A stretch of 64,000 nt of DNA from Paenibacillus_Z sp042653205 (GCF_042653205.1 NZ_JBHSHY010000013.1:62001-126000), one strand, 5' to 3'; shown: positions 48,000 through 57,164, numbered from the stretch's first letter. Notes: generated by a model from the sequence alone, not told the origin. Made by a program: numbers and translations.

Positions 48000-48806
48000 A
48001 TGACAACGCAGGACACGTCGGGCATGTTCGCGGAAGAGCGCCGCGAGCAGATATTGGCGCTGCTCGAGCGGGAGAAGCGGGTATTGGCCAAGGACCTGGC
48101 CGAGAAATTTCAAATCTCCATCGATTCCATTCGCCGGGACCTGACCCTTATGCACGAGCAGGGCCTGCTCCGCAAGACGCACGGCGGCGCCATCGCGTCC
48201 ACGAAGGTGCGGCAGCAGCCGCCGCCGCTCGAGATGCGGTACGGCGAAGGCTCGCCGCAGGGCAACGCCGTCGCGAAGCTGGCCGTCTCGTATTTGCGCC
48301 CGAACGATACCGTGTTCATCGGCAGCGGCTCGCTGGCGTACGTGCTGCTGAAGCATCTGCCCGATGGGCTGCCGCTCACGGTCGTGACGAACAGTATTCG
48401 GGTCGCCGACGCCCTGCGGGAACGGGACGGAATCGAGACGTATCTGATCGGCGGCCGGGTGAAGCGGTCCGGCAACATTACGGACGTCATCGCGAACGAG
48501 TTCATCCGGCAGTTCAAGTTCGACATCGGCTTCGTCACGGGCGGGGGCGTCTCGGACGAAGGCGTCTTCGTCTCGACGCCGGAGGTCGCCGCCTTCGGGC
48601 GGGCGGTCATCGCCGCTTCCCGCCGGGCGATCGGCATGACGACGCACCGTTCCCTGGGCAACGACGGCTTCGCCAAGACCGGCGGCATCGAAGGGCTGGA
48701 CCTGCTCGTGACGGATTGGGATGCCGACCCGGACGCGATCGAACGGATCCGAGCGCTCGGCGTCAAAGTCGTCGTGGCCCAGGCGGAAGAGTATGAACGG
48801 GAATAA
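48000..48806 (+). CDS. DeoR-family transcriptional regulator
   Basis: Repressor of 268 residues. The N-terminal HTH (EERREQILALLEREKRVLAK to SIDSIRRDLTLM) is followed by the hallmark GLLRKTHGGA, and a DeoR C-terminal sensor domain that binds a sugar phosphate (TVFIGSGSLAYVLLKHLP, VVTNSIRVADAL, YLIGGRVKRSGNITD). Its DNA target is unknown; it lies 51 bases before an ABC exporter and may be co-transcribed. Start ATG 48000 follows AAGGAGGGA. Confidence 0.92.
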   Translation: MTTQDTSGMFAEERREQILALLEREKRVLAKDLAEKFQISIDSIRRDLTLMHEQGLLRKTHGGAIASTKVRQQPPPLEMRYGEGSPQGNAVAKLAVSYLRPNDTVFIGSGSLAYVLLKHLPDGLPLTVVTNSIRVADALRERDGIETYLIGGRVKRSGNITDVIANEFIRQFKFDIGFVTGGGVSDEGVFVSTPEVAAFGRAVIAASRRAIGMTTHRSLGNDGFAKTGGIEGLDLLVTDWDADPDAIERIRALGVKVVVAQAEEYERE

Positions 48807-48857
48807 TCCGGCACGACCCGGCAGACACGGGCGCGCCGAGGGAGAGGAGCGGACGGG

Positions 48858-50801
48858 ATGCAGGAATTTCGCGGACTAGGCCTCGGCGCCGGCAGCGGCG
48901 GCCAAGGCACGGGCGGCAACCGGTGGCGGATGCGGGAGCTGGCCGAGAGCGAGCACTTCGACTGGCCGATTTTTCGGCGCGCGCTGCGCGCGTTCGTGCC
49001 GTATTGGCCGTACACGATCGTCGTCACGATCGTCATTCTGGCGGCGTCGCTCGGCGGCGCGATTCCGGCGTGGCTGACGCAGAAGATTATCGACGAGGGC
49101 ATTCAGCGGCGCGACATGTCCCTCATCGTGGAGTATACGCTGGCGCTCATCGGCGTGTCGATCGCCACGGGCCTGCTCGGCGTGCTGCAGTCATATCTGA
49201 GCAATCTGATCGCCCAGAACGTCATGGCGGATTACCGGATCTCGATCTTCCGCCACCTGCAGCGGCAGACGGTCGGCTTCTTCGCCTCCCGCCAGTCGGG
49301 CGATCTCGTCTCGCGCGTCACGAACGACGTGACCGCCATTCAGAGCGTCGTTACCTCGACGCTCGTCGGCTTCGTCAGCAATCTGCTGAGCATCGCGGCT
49401 ACGCTGTTTCTCATGTTCAGCATGAACTGGCGCCTCGCGATCCTGGCTGTCATCGTGGTACCCGGCTTCGTCATTCCGACCCAGCGCGTCGGCAAGTCCC
49501 GCCAGCAGCTGCAGGGCCAGATCCAGCAGTGGCTGTCGAAAATGACCGTCCAGCTGAGCGAGTCGCTCGGCGTGAGCGGGGCGCTGCTGATCCGCATCTT
49601 CAACCGGCAGGGGCCGGAGGAGAAGGAATTCGCCGAATCCAACCGGACCCTGCGCGACCTGCAGGTACGCCAGGCGCTGGTCGGCCGATGGCTGTTCATG
49701 TGGCTGAGCATGTTCTCGTCCATCGGGCCGGCGCTGCTGTGGGGCTACGGCGGCTGGCTCGTGCTGAAGGGAGAGATCGGCCTCGGCGTCATCGTCGCGT
49801 TCACCGCGCTGCTCTCGCGCCTTTACGGTCCGCTCAGCCAGCTGGCGCAGCTGCACGTCAGCATCCTGTCGTCCGTCGCGCTGTTCCGCCGCATCTTCGG
49901 CATCCTGGACGTGGAACCTGAGATCGTCGACGGGACGCAGACCCTGCCGGACAACAGCGTGCTCGGAAGGCTGCGGCTGGAGAAAGTATCGTTCTCGTAC
50001 GCGCCGAGCCTGCGGGAGGCGCGGCCGGAGGGGGCGGGCGCAACGAACGGTCCGCGCCGGCTTCCGGGCGGCGGCGGCACGCCGGAGCGGCCGGCCGAGC
50101 GCTGGGCGCTGCGGGAGATCGACCTCGCGATCGAGCCCGGCGAGACGGTCGCGCTCGTCGGGCCGAGCGGCGCCGGCAAGACGACGCTGCTGAACCTCAT
50201 TCCGCGGTTCTCCGACCCGGCCGAAGGGCGGCTGCTGCTCGACGGCGTGGACACGCGGACGCTGACGCTGCACGCGCTGCGCGCCCAGATGGGGCTCGTG
50301 CCGCAGGATCCGTTCTTCTTCCACGACACGGTCGCGAACAACCTGCGCCTGGCCAAGGACACGGCGACGCCGGAGGAGATGGAGGCCGCGTGCCGCGCCG
50401 CCCAGATCCACGAGACGATCGCCGCGCTGCCGGACGGCTACGACACGGTCGTCGGGGAGCGGGGCTACCGTCTGTCGGGCGGCGAACGCCAGCGGCTCGC
50501 GATCGCGCGGGTGCTGCTGCAGGGGCCGAAGATCGTGCTCCTCGACGAGGCGACGAGCGCGCTCGACACCGTCATCGAGCGCAAAATCCAGGATGCGCTG
50601 GCCGTCCTGCTCGAAGGCCGGACCGCGCTCGTCATCGCGCACCGGCTCTCGACGATCCTGAAGGCGGACAAAATCGTCGTCATGGAGCGGGGCCGCATCG
50701 CCGCCGGCGGCACGCACGCCGAGCTGGTCGAGCGCGACCCGCTGTACAAGCAGCTGTACGAGACGCAGTTCCACATCGAAGCGGAGCTCGAGGGGCATTA
50801 G
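48858..50801 (+). CDS. ABC exporter half-transporter (MsbA/YknU-like)
   Basis: Fused membrane-ATPase half-transporter of 647 residues that should work as a dimer to export lipids, peptides or drugs. Six membrane segments lie at about 40-330 (for example YWPYTIVVTIVILAASLGGA). The nucleotide-binding domain has Walker A GPSGAGKTT, signature LSGGERQRLAIARVLLQGP, Walker B KIVLLDEATSALD and the switch His in IAHRLST. Odd: between the A-loop region (EKVSFSYAP) and the first NBD strand (WALREIDLAI) sits a ~30-residue Gly/Pro/Arg-rich insertion. It follows the DeoR gene and has a strong terminator. Confidence 0.92.
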   Translation: MQEFRGLGLGAGSGGQGTGGNRWRMRELAESEHFDWPIFRRALRAFVPYWPYTIVVTIVILAASLGGAIPAWLTQKIIDEGIQRRDMSLIVEYTLALIGVSIATGLLGVLQSYLSNLIAQNVMADYRISIFRHLQRQTVGFFASRQSGDLVSRVTNDVTAIQSVVTSTLVGFVSNLLSIAATLFLMFSMNWRLAILAVIVVPGFVIPTQRVGKSRQQLQGQIQQWLSKMTVQLSESLGVSGALLIRIFNRQGPEEKEFAESNRTLRDLQVRQALVGRWLFMWLSMFSSIGPALLWGYGGWLVLKGEIGLGVIVAFTALLSRLYGPLSQLAQLHVSILSSVALFRRIFGILDVEPEIVDGTQTLPDNSVLGRLRLEKVSFSYAPSLREARPEGAGATNGPRRLPGGGGTPERPAERWALREIDLAIEPGETVALVGPSGAGKTTLLNLIPRFSDPAEGRLLLDGVDTRTLTLHALRAQMGLVPQDPFFFHDTVANNLRLAKDTATPEEMEAACRAAQIHETIAALPDGYDTVVGERGYRLSGGERQRLAIARVLLQGPKIVLLDEATSALDTVIERKIQDALAVLLEGRTALVIAHRLSTILKADKIVVMERGRIAAGGTHAELVERDPLYKQLYETQFHIEAELEGH

Positions 50802-50862
50802 CGCTGCAAGCCCGCAACGCCGGCGGATTCAAGCCGGGCTAGGGCCGCGAAGTAAAGAGAAT

Positions 50863-50896
50863 GGGCAAGAGGCGACGCGCCTCTTGCCCTTTTTTT
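50863..50896 (+). terminator. Terminator after the ABC exporter
   Basis: Perfect stem GGGCAAGAGGCG / CGCCTCTTGCCC followed by seven T. Confidence 0.93.
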
Positions 50897-50955
50897 CGGT
50901 TGAGAGCGGGCTGACCTGCGCAAGCTAACGGCATAAGCGAAAGAGGAGGAGACGC

Positions 50956-51654
50956 ATGGGGAACTTCGGTATCGTCGGGGTTCGGGCGGCGAAGCGGCTG
51001 GCCGCTCTGATGCTGGCCGCGGCTGTGGCCATCGCGTTCGTCGCGGGCGTCCCGGACGGGGCGCATGCCGCGCAGCGGCCGCAGGATTTGGCGGAGTCGC
51101 TGCGGGAGGGTGGTTTTGTGCTGTATGTACGCCACGGAGAGGCAAACGTCGGCGAAGATCGGCCGGATGCGGATTTCGCCGACTGCGGCAGCCAGAGGAA
51201 CCTGAGCGAGGCGGGGAGACGCCAAGCCGCTTCGTTCGGCCAAGCGCTGCGGGAGCTGCGGATTCCGGTAAGGACGCCCGTGGAAGCAAGCCCGTTCTGC
51301 CGGACGAGGGAAACGGCGGCGCTGGCATTCGGAAGAGGAAACGTCGACATTCAGCCCTTCTGGGCTTCGGTATCTCGGTTAAGCGGACCGATATCGGAGG
51401 CGGAGCGTACGGAAACCCTCGAAGCGGTGTCCGCGCGGCTCGAGGTTCCGCCCCTTCCCGGCACGAACCGCGTCGTGGTGGCCCACGGCTTTCCGGCCGG
51501 TGCCGGCCTGGGTCCCATTCCCGATATGGGCGCTGTCGTCGTGAAACCGAACGGCCGTGGGCGCGCTTACGAGATCGTCGGACGGCTTAGCGTGGAAGAG
51601 CTTCTGCAATTGGCGAAACGGAGCCCGCCGGTCCTATACCCGAAGCGTTCATAA
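50956..51654 (+). CDS. Exported histidine-phosphatase-superfamily protein
   Basis: Phosphatase-fold protein of 232 residues with a Sec signal peptide (about 10-42: AAKRLAALMLAAAVAIAFVA, cleavage near AHAAQ). The catalytic RHG is in VLYVRHGEANVG, the second Arg in NLSEAGRRQA/SPFCRTRETAAL and the second His in VVAHGFP, so the active site is complete. Secreted members act as phytases or broad acid phosphatases. Two Cys (in DCGSQ and FCRTR) could form a disulfide outside the cell. It begins at ATG 50956 after AAAGAGGAGG. Confidence 0.82.
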   Translation: MGNFGIVGVRAAKRLAALMLAAAVAIAFVAGVPDGAHAAQRPQDLAESLREGGFVLYVRHGEANVGEDRPDADFADCGSQRNLSEAGRRQAASFGQALRELRIPVRTPVEASPFCRTRETAALAFGRGNVDIQPFWASVSRLSGPISEAERTETLEAVSARLEVPPLPGTNRVVVAHGFPAGAGLGPIPDMGAVVVKPNGRGRAYEIVGRLSVEELLQLAKRSPPVLYPKRS

Positions 51655-51750
51655 GAAATAAGAAACGCATGGATGGCATTCCGCTGCGCGGAGAGCGCAT
51701 ACTATTCGCAACGCCCGTTCTTGCGGGCGAATACGAGGGAGGAACCCGCC

Positions 51751-52182
51751 ATGTACAACCATATCTTGATCCCGCTCGACGAGTCGGAGCTAGCGGGGAA
51801 GGCACTCGAGCATGCCGTCGCATTGGCACGGGCGCTCGGCGGAGGCGTCCGCTTGACGGCGCTGCACGTGAATCCGGGCATTAAGCTGAGCGGGCCGATC
51901 ATCATCACGTCGGGTCTCGATCTCGAGGGGGCGCTGGCGGAAGAAGACAAGCACGTAGCGGCATACGCGAACGCCAAGCTGGCGTCGGCCGGAGCCGAGC
52001 ACAAGGTGCTGCTCGCCCAAGGCGATCCGGCCGAGGTCATCTGCCGCACGGCGAAGGAAGCCGGCGCCGATCTGATCATCATGGGCAGCCGCGGCGTCGG
52101 CCTCGTCTCCGAGCTCCTGCTGGGCAGCGTCAGCCACGCCGTCGCGAAGCGCGCGCATTGCCCGGTGCTGCTGGTCAAGTAA
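51751..52182 (+). CDS. Universal stress protein (UspA family)
   Basis: Cytosolic 143-residue protein with the opening ILIPLDESELAGKALEHAV and the ATP-binding loop GSRGVGLVSELLLGSVS (GxxG-x9-GS), so it belongs to the nucleotide-binding Usp group. Such proteins help cells survive starvation and respiratory stress by an undefined route. Start ATG 51751 follows GAGGGAGGA. It is a single-gene unit closed by an exceptionally stable terminator. Confidence 0.93.
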   Translation: MYNHILIPLDESELAGKALEHAVALARALGGGVRLTALHVNPGIKLSGPIIITSGLDLEGALAEEDKHVAAYANAKLASAGAEHKVLLAQGDPAEVICRTAKEAGADLIIMGSRGVGLVSELLLGSVSHAVAKRAHCPVLLVK

Positions 52183-52320
52183 CCAGCCTGCCGGCAGTCG
52201 AGCCGTTTCCCGGCCCGTCCGTCTCCGAGGATGCCGTCCGCCTTGGATGAACGGGCCGCGACCCGCGGCGCGCGAAGGCGCCGCGCCGGGCCTGGCTCCA
52301 GCGCGACCCGCGATACGATA

Positions 52321-52367
52321 AAACGACCGGGCCGCCGGCGATCCGCCGGCGGCCCGGTCGTTTTTCG
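52321..52367. terminator. Very stable terminator between uspA and padR
   Basis: A perfect 20-bp stem (52321-52340 with 52344-52363), loop ATC, flanked by A run upstream and T run downstream, so it can act in both directions for these convergent genes. Confidence 0.95.
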
Positions 52368-52431
52368 GTTTTTCGAGCCGAATTTAGCGGATCGAGCCGA
52401 TCGGCGGCCGGCCCCGAGCTCGCGCGCGTCT

Positions 52432-52986
52432 TCAAGCTCCGTTCGCACCCGGGGAGCCGGAAGCCGCTTCGCGTTCGTCCAGTTGACCGAGCGCCCATTC
52501 CGCCCACTGCAGGTCGGCCTTGATGGCGAATTGGCCCTTCTCCATGAGGAGCAGGATGCCGAGCGACGGGGAAGGGTTGAGCTTCGCGTAGGCGTCCATC
52601 ATGGTCTGCAGCCATTGCAGCCGGTCGCGGCAGTAGGCGAGCCGCATCTCCAGCATGCGGCGGATATCGGCGGGATCGCCCTGCTCCATGCAGAAGACCT
52701 TGAGCACGAGCTCGTCGCGGGTGACCGGCTCGTCCGTCGGCATCGTGAGCCAATTGCGCAGGGCGTTCAGCCCCTTGTCGGTGATGGAGTAGACCTTCTT
52801 GTCCGGCTTGTCCGTCTGGACGACGAGCGTATGGCGCACGTAGCCGCCGCTCTCGAGCTGGGCGAGCAGGGGATAGATCTGGCTGTGCTTGGCGGGCCAG
52901 AACGGCTGGATCTTCAGCATGAGATCGTAGCCGGAATCGGCCGTATGCGAGAGGAGGCTGAGCAGGCCGTACGATAAGGTGTTCAC
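52432..52986 (-). CDS. PadR-family regulator
   Basis: Repressor of 184 residues. The winged-helix domain covers about 1-75 (NTLSYGLLSLLSHTADSGYD, HSQIYPLLAQLESGGYVRHT) and the C-terminal part (about 90-165) is the long-helix Vir_act_alpha_C-type dimerisation domain. GTG 52986 is the chosen start: GAAGGGAAG lies 6 bases upstream and the protein then begins as PadR members usually do; ATG 53019 has no ribosome site. It is divergent from a DHA2 pump with a PadR-like operator between them. Confidence 0.9.
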   Translation of the reverse strand: MNTLSYGLLSLLSHTADSGYDLMLKIQPFWPAKHSQIYPLLAQLESGGYVRHTLVVQTDKPDKKVYSITDKGLNALRNWLTMPTDEPVTRDELVLKVFCMEQGDPADIRRMLEMRLAYCRDRLQWLQTMMDAYAKLNPSPSLGILLLMEKGQFAIKADLQWAEWALGQLDEREAASGSPGANGA

Positions 52987-53056
52987 GGGACGCTTCCCTT
53001 CATAAGTAAATTTTGACATAAGGGCGTTCTGGCCCTATAATAGGGCTGTGTTCATT

Positions 53057-53076
53057 ATATGTAAAAAGCTACATAT
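53057..53076. promoter_or_regulatory. PadR-type operator
   Basis: ATATGTA (53057-53063) and TACATAT (53070-53076) are perfect inverted repeats around six bases. The ATGTA...TACAT core is the known PadR half-site pattern, and it lies between the regulator and the pump gene. Confidence 0.8.
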
Positions 53077-53105
53077 CAGCAAACGAACGGAGAGATGGGG
53101 AGACC

Positions 53106-54629
53106 ATGGAACAGGGTGAGCAAGCCCAAACGAAAGCCAGCTTCTGGCCAATTATGACCGCCATATTCGTGGGGTCGTTTTTGTGCGTCCTGGCATCCAG
53201 CACGATCAATATCGCGCTGCCGATTTTGCAAGACCATTTTCAAACGAGCCTGAGCACGATTCAGTGGACGCTGACCGGCTTCATGCTCGCGATGGGGACG
53301 TTCGCGCCGATTGTCGGCTATCTGGGCGAGAGGTTCAGCTATAAGCGGCTGTTTCTGCTCGCGCTCGTCGGCTTCACGCTGTCGTCGTTTCTCTGCGCCG
53401 TCGCTTGGGACGAATATTCGCTGATCGCGTTCCGAATCCTGCAAGGGGCGTTCAGCGGCTTGATTTTGCCGGCCTCGATGGCGGTCGTCTACCAGGTCAT
53501 CCCGCGGGAAAAGCAGGCCATGGCCATCGCGCTCTGGTCGCTCGCCTCCATGATGGCACCGGCGATCGGCCCGACCTTCAGCGGCTGGCTGCTGCAGAAC
53601 TTCGACTGGCAGTGGCTCTTCTGGATGAACATTCCGATCGGCCTGATCGCCATCGTGCTCGTGGCCGCCTATATTCCGTATTACCGGCTCAGCGTGCCGA
53701 AGAAATTCGACGGCATCGGCTTCGTCACCGTCCTGATCGGCAGCGCCGCGCTGCTGCTTGCGCTTGGCCAAGGCGGCACATGGGGATGGGGCTCCGCGAA
53801 AGTCGTCTCGCTCATCATCGCCGGCGTCGTGCTGCTGCTCGCGTTCGTCTGGCAGGAGCTGCGGTCCAAGTCGCCGCTGCTTAATCTGCGCGTCCTCGCG
53901 AACGGCCGGTATACGCTCAACCTGATCATTACCGTCATCCTGACGATCAGCCTGTATTCGGGCACGCTGCTGACGCCGCTCTTCCTGCAGCGCATTCAGC
54001 AGGTCTCGACGATGGATACGGGGCTGATCCTGCTGCCGGCTTCGCTCGTCATGGCGCTCGTGATGCCGATTATCGGCAAATTGTATACGTCGATCGGCCC
54101 GCGGTGGCTGATGGGCATCGGCATTCCGCTGCTCGCCCTCGGCACCCTGATGCTGAGCTGGGGCAGCATCGACATCTCGCATACTTATATCCTCTGGTGG
54201 ATGATCGTGCGGAACCTCGGCATCGCCATGGTCATGATGCCCGCCAGCAACGCGGCGATGGAGCGCATCCCGCGCCATCTGACCGGGCACGCGTCCTCGA
54301 TCTCCAACTGGCTGCGCAACGTGTTCGGCTCGTTCGCGATCGCCGTCTTCACGACGCTGCTCGCGTCGCGTTCCACGCAGCACGCCGCGGACCTGGCGAA
54401 GGCCGGGGACACGAACGAGCAGCACATCGGCATGATGGCGTTCACGATGAGCGTCAACGACGTGTACCTGATCGCCACGATCGTCGCGATCGTCGCGCTG
54501 CCGCTAGCCCTGTTCGTCGGCCGGACGAAGCCGGCGGCCGCCGAGCCGGACGGCGCCGCGCCGGCCCGTCCGGCCGCGGGCGGCGAAGTCCGCACCGCCG
54601 GCACGAAGGCGGCCGAGGCGAAGGCGTAA
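53106..54629 (+). CDS. DHA2-family (EmrB/QacA-type) multidrug efflux pump
   Basis: Fourteen-segment MFS exporter of 507 residues. The DHA2 marks are CVLASSTINIALPILQDHFQ, TGFMLAMGTFAPIVGYLGER, GLILPASMAVVYQVIPREKQ and the motif C APAIGPTFSGWLLQ. The polar C-terminal tail is Ala/Gly-rich. It works as a drug:proton antiporter in the membrane, probably derepressed when the divergent PadR protein binds a drug. Confidence 0.92.
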   Translation: MEQGEQAQTKASFWPIMTAIFVGSFLCVLASSTINIALPILQDHFQTSLSTIQWTLTGFMLAMGTFAPIVGYLGERFSYKRLFLLALVGFTLSSFLCAVAWDEYSLIAFRILQGAFSGLILPASMAVVYQVIPREKQAMAIALWSLASMMAPAIGPTFSGWLLQNFDWQWLFWMNIPIGLIAIVLVAAYIPYYRLSVPKKFDGIGFVTVLIGSAALLLALGQGGTWGWGSAKVVSLIIAGVVLLLAFVWQELRSKSPLLNLRVLANGRYTLNLIITVILTISLYSGTLLTPLFLQRIQQVSTMDTGLILLPASLVMALVMPIIGKLYTSIGPRWLMGIGIPLLALGTLMLSWGSIDISHTYILWWMIVRNLGIAMVMMPASNAAMERIPRHLTGHASSISNWLRNVFGSFAIAVFTTLLASRSTQHAADLAKAGDTNEQHIGMMAFTMSVNDVYLIATIVAIVALPLALFVGRTKPAAAEPDGAAPARPAAGGEVRTAGTKAAEAKA

Positions 54630-54711
54630 GGGCTGCCGCGGCCAGCCGTCGCAGGCGCGCCCGTCGCCGCGAACCCGGCGCCGGTGCGCTTGCGCCGCAA
54701 TCGCAACGCTT

Positions 54712-54749
54712 CCGAACCTCGGGCGGCCGCCGGCCGCCCGGGGTTCTTC
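54712..54749 (+). terminator. Long GC-rich hairpin after the DHA2 pump
   Basis: CCGAACC...CGGGCGGCC pairs with GGCCGCCCG...GGTTC with small mismatches. There is no T tract, so its terminator strength is uncertain. Confidence 0.6.
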
Positions 54750-54877
54750 GGCGTTATGGAACCGGCGCGCCTCCGTCCCTGGACGGACGAAGCTCCCTCC
54801 GGCGCTGTGTTACGATGGGAGGCGAGAACGGGCGGCCGACCGGACAGGCGGCCGCCCGACGAGGAGCGTGCCGCATC

Positions 54878-55512
54878 TTGAAGACGAAGCTAAACCGTCG
54901 GCTATTGCTATTGATCGTGTCGCTCGGCGTCATGATCCCGTTCGCCGCGCCCTACTTCACGTTCGACCCCGCGAACAGCCGGGTGGACATCGCGCCGGGC
55001 AGCCTGCGCTTCCGCTGCTGATCGCCCATATCGCGTTTGCGTTCGCCGCGATGCTCGCGGGGTTCGCCCAGTTCTCCGGGCGTCTCCGCGCACGGCGGCC
55101 CGGGCTTCACCGAATCATAGGCCGAGTCTACGTCGCGAGCGTCGGGGCCGCCGGGCTGCTGGCGCTGCCGCTTGCCGGCTATATGGACGACTTCTCGAAG
55201 GCGACGGGCTTCCTCGCGCTGGCGCTCGCGTGGCTCTTCACGGCCTGGAAGGGCTGGCGCGGCGCCGTGCGCCGCGACTTCGACGCGCACCGGATCTGGA
55301 TGCTCCGCAGCTTCGGCATCACGCTGGTCGCCGTGAGCGGGCGCCTGCTCGTGCCGGTGCTGCTGCTGACGTACGGCCTGCTGCACGGCTTTACGCTGCC
55401 CGCGGGCCGGGAAGGCATGGTCGTGGCCGTGCTGAACGCGAACATTTGGGCGGGACTGGTCGCGAACCTCGCCGTGGTAGAATGGGTGCTGCTGAAGCCG
55501 AAGAGGTCATAG
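54878..55512 (+). pseudogene. DUF2306-like membrane protein interrupted by a single-base frameshift
   Basis: From TTG 54878 the frame gives a typical start (RRLLLLIVSLGVMIPFAAPY, then FDPANSRVDIAPGSLRF) and then stops at 55021. The continuation, PLLIAHIAFAFAAMLAGFAQ to the end at 55512, is open in the next frame. One missing C near 55013 (TTCCGCTG for TTCCCGCTG) would join them into a protein of about 212 residues with several membrane segments. Either the gene is recently broken or the base is a sequencing error; codon use remains normal on both sides. Confidence 0.8.
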
Positions 55513-55640
55513 CCGCGGGCGAATGTGCGCCGCGCGGGAAGGATTCCGCGCGGGCCGGCGCGAACTATGCTAGCGTAACGCGAACGCATCTTCATGCCCG
55601 CAATCGGCTTGCGCGGGCCCGAGCAAAGGAGCGACCTGCC

Positions 55641-55931
55641 ATGGCAAACCGCGGCAAGCGGATGACGGTCGTCGTGCCGATCGTCGTCGTCGCCGGCTTC
55701 GCGCTGGCGCTATTCTCGCCGTCCCCGACGCCCGAATGGGCCGTCAGGAAGGACATCCTGCTGTCCTTCCATCCCGTGCTCGCGTTCGAGTCGCGCGTCA
55801 CGGAAGGCACAATCAAGGACGATCCGCGGTATGGCCATCTCTATCTCGCGTCCGGCCTGGAGGCGTCCTTCGTCTACGTCAAGAAGTCCGGCTACGGCTG
55901 GTACGTGGCAACGAGGGGAACCGGGCCGTAA
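55641..55931 (+). CDS. Small single-pass membrane protein of unknown function
   Basis: A 96-residue protein. One hydrophobic helix (about 9-26, TVVVPIVVVAGFALALFS) is followed by an outside domain with WAVRKDILLSFHPVLAFESR and a strand-rich end (YVKKSGYGWYVATRGTG). It could be an uncleaved signal anchor. AAAGGAGCGAC precedes ATG 55641. I do not recognise the family. Confidence 0.65.
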   Translation: MANRGKRMTVVVPIVVVAGFALALFSPSPTPEWAVRKDILLSFHPVLAFESRVTEGTIKDDPRYGHLYLASGLEASFVYVKKSGYGWYVATRGTGP

Positions 55932-56011
55932 ACGCCGCCCTCGCCGGCCGCGCACGTGATTCCGTAGGCCGGCTAGCGGCCGGCGCGCCTGCGGCACCAA
56001 GGAGGAACCGA

Positions 56012-56617
56012 ATGTTTTCCTATATTGATCAACATTACGAGGCCATCGACTTCGCCGGCCGCGACCTGCGGGACGGCGAGCTGATCCGCTGCACGTTCGA
56101 GCGCTGCGATTTCACGGCGGCGTCCATGGAGGAGCTGTCGACGACCGGCTGCCGCTTCGTGGACTGCCGTTTCCGCGGCGCGCTGCTGAACGCGTCGGCG
56201 CATGCGGAGTCGGCGTTTCTCAACTGTTCGTTTACCGAAGCGAATCTGTTCGTGGCGACGTTCTCGGCCTGCAAAATGACGGGAACCGACTTCGCCAAGG
56301 CGCAGCTGGACGGCTTCACCATCGCCGGCGGAGACTGGTCCTACGTGAACCTGCGGCATGCGCGGCTGGCCAAGCAGGATCTGCGCGGCGTCTGCTTCCT
56401 GGAGGCCGATCTGTCGGGCGCGAACCTCGAGAAGGCGGATCTGCGGAACTGCGACCTGACGCGGGTCAATCTGGCCCAGGCGCAGCTGAAGGGCGCGGAC
56501 CTGCGCGGCGCCGTCATGGACGGGGTGAACTGGCCTTCCGTCGACGTGAAGGGCGTGCGGATGGACGCCGCCCAAGCCGTCCTGTTCCTGCGCGCGCACG
56601 GCGCGAAGGTGGACTGA
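56012..56617 (+). CDS. Pentapeptide-repeat protein, Qnr-like
   Basis: Protein of 201 residues built almost entirely of A(D/N)Lxx pentapeptides (for example CTFERCDFTAASMEELSTTG, LEADLSGANLEKADLRNCDL), forming a right-handed beta helix. Length and the closing stretch GVNWPSVDVKGVRMDAAQAV, then LFLRAHG, align well with the capped C-terminus of Qnr proteins (VDLQGVKLDNYQASLLMERLG). Qnr proteins mimic DNA and shield gyrase from quinolones. Chromosomal homologues are common in soil bacteria and need not confer resistance. Start ATG 56012 follows AAGGAGG. Confidence 0.85.
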   Translation: MFSYIDQHYEAIDFAGRDLRDGELIRCTFERCDFTAASMEELSTTGCRFVDCRFRGALLNASAHAESAFLNCSFTEANLFVATFSACKMTGTDFAKAQLDGFTIAGGDWSYVNLRHARLAKQDLRGVCFLEADLSGANLEKADLRNCDLTRVNLAQAQLKGADLRGAVMDGVNWPSVDVKGVRMDAAQAVLFLRAHGAKVD

Positions 56618-56696
56618 CCGCGGCCGATTTGGCGTGCCGTCCCGATTTGTCGTACACTAGGAGAGAATCCGAAGCGAAGAGAGGGACGACCAGACC

Positions 56697-57164
56697 ATGA
56701 GCGATTTTCTGCATGCGCTGTTGGCACAGGAAGAAGAGCTGCAATTCGATTATTTCACGAACGAGGATGCGTTCGAGCTGGGCTGCATCATCGTCAAGCA
56801 CGCCAAGGACGTGCTCGGCAAAGGGATCGCGGTCCATATCGAGAACGGCGAAGTGCCGCTGTTCACGCATTACATGACGGGCACGTCCAAGGACAACACG
56901 TACTGGATTAACGCGAAGAAAAACGTGGTGCGTCATTACGGCCACAGCTCGCTGTACGTCGGCGAGAAATATAAATCGGAAGGCACGACGTTCAAGGACG
57001 GCTCCGGCCTGCCGCTCGAGGAGTACCAAGGCGAGGGCGGTTCGTTCCCGATCATCGTGCGCGGCCATGGCGTCGTCGGCACGGTCACGGTATCCGGGCT
57101 GGCCGGCGAAGAGGACCATCAAGTGGCCGTGGACGGCCTGCGCCATTATTTGACCCGGACGTAA
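56697..57164 (+). CDS. UPF0303/HbpS-like heme-degrading-domain protein
   Basis: Soluble protein of 155 residues with the UPF0303 pattern: LLAQEEELQFDYFTNEDAFE, GKGIAVHIE, the block YWINAKKNVVRHYGHSSLYV and PIIVRGHGVVGTVTVSGL. The family is related to the heme-binding HbpS group; a metal or heme role is suspected but unproved. AGAGAGGGACG precedes ATG 56697. It is probably a single-gene unit closed by the hairpin at 57259-57298. Confidence 0.85.
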   Translation: MSDFLHALLAQEEELQFDYFTNEDAFELGCIIVKHAKDVLGKGIAVHIENGEVPLFTHYMTGTSKDNTYWINAKKNVVRHYGHSSLYVGEKYKSEGTTFKDGSGLPLEEYQGEGGSFPIIVRGHGVVGTVTVSGLAGEEDHQVAVDGLRHYLTRT

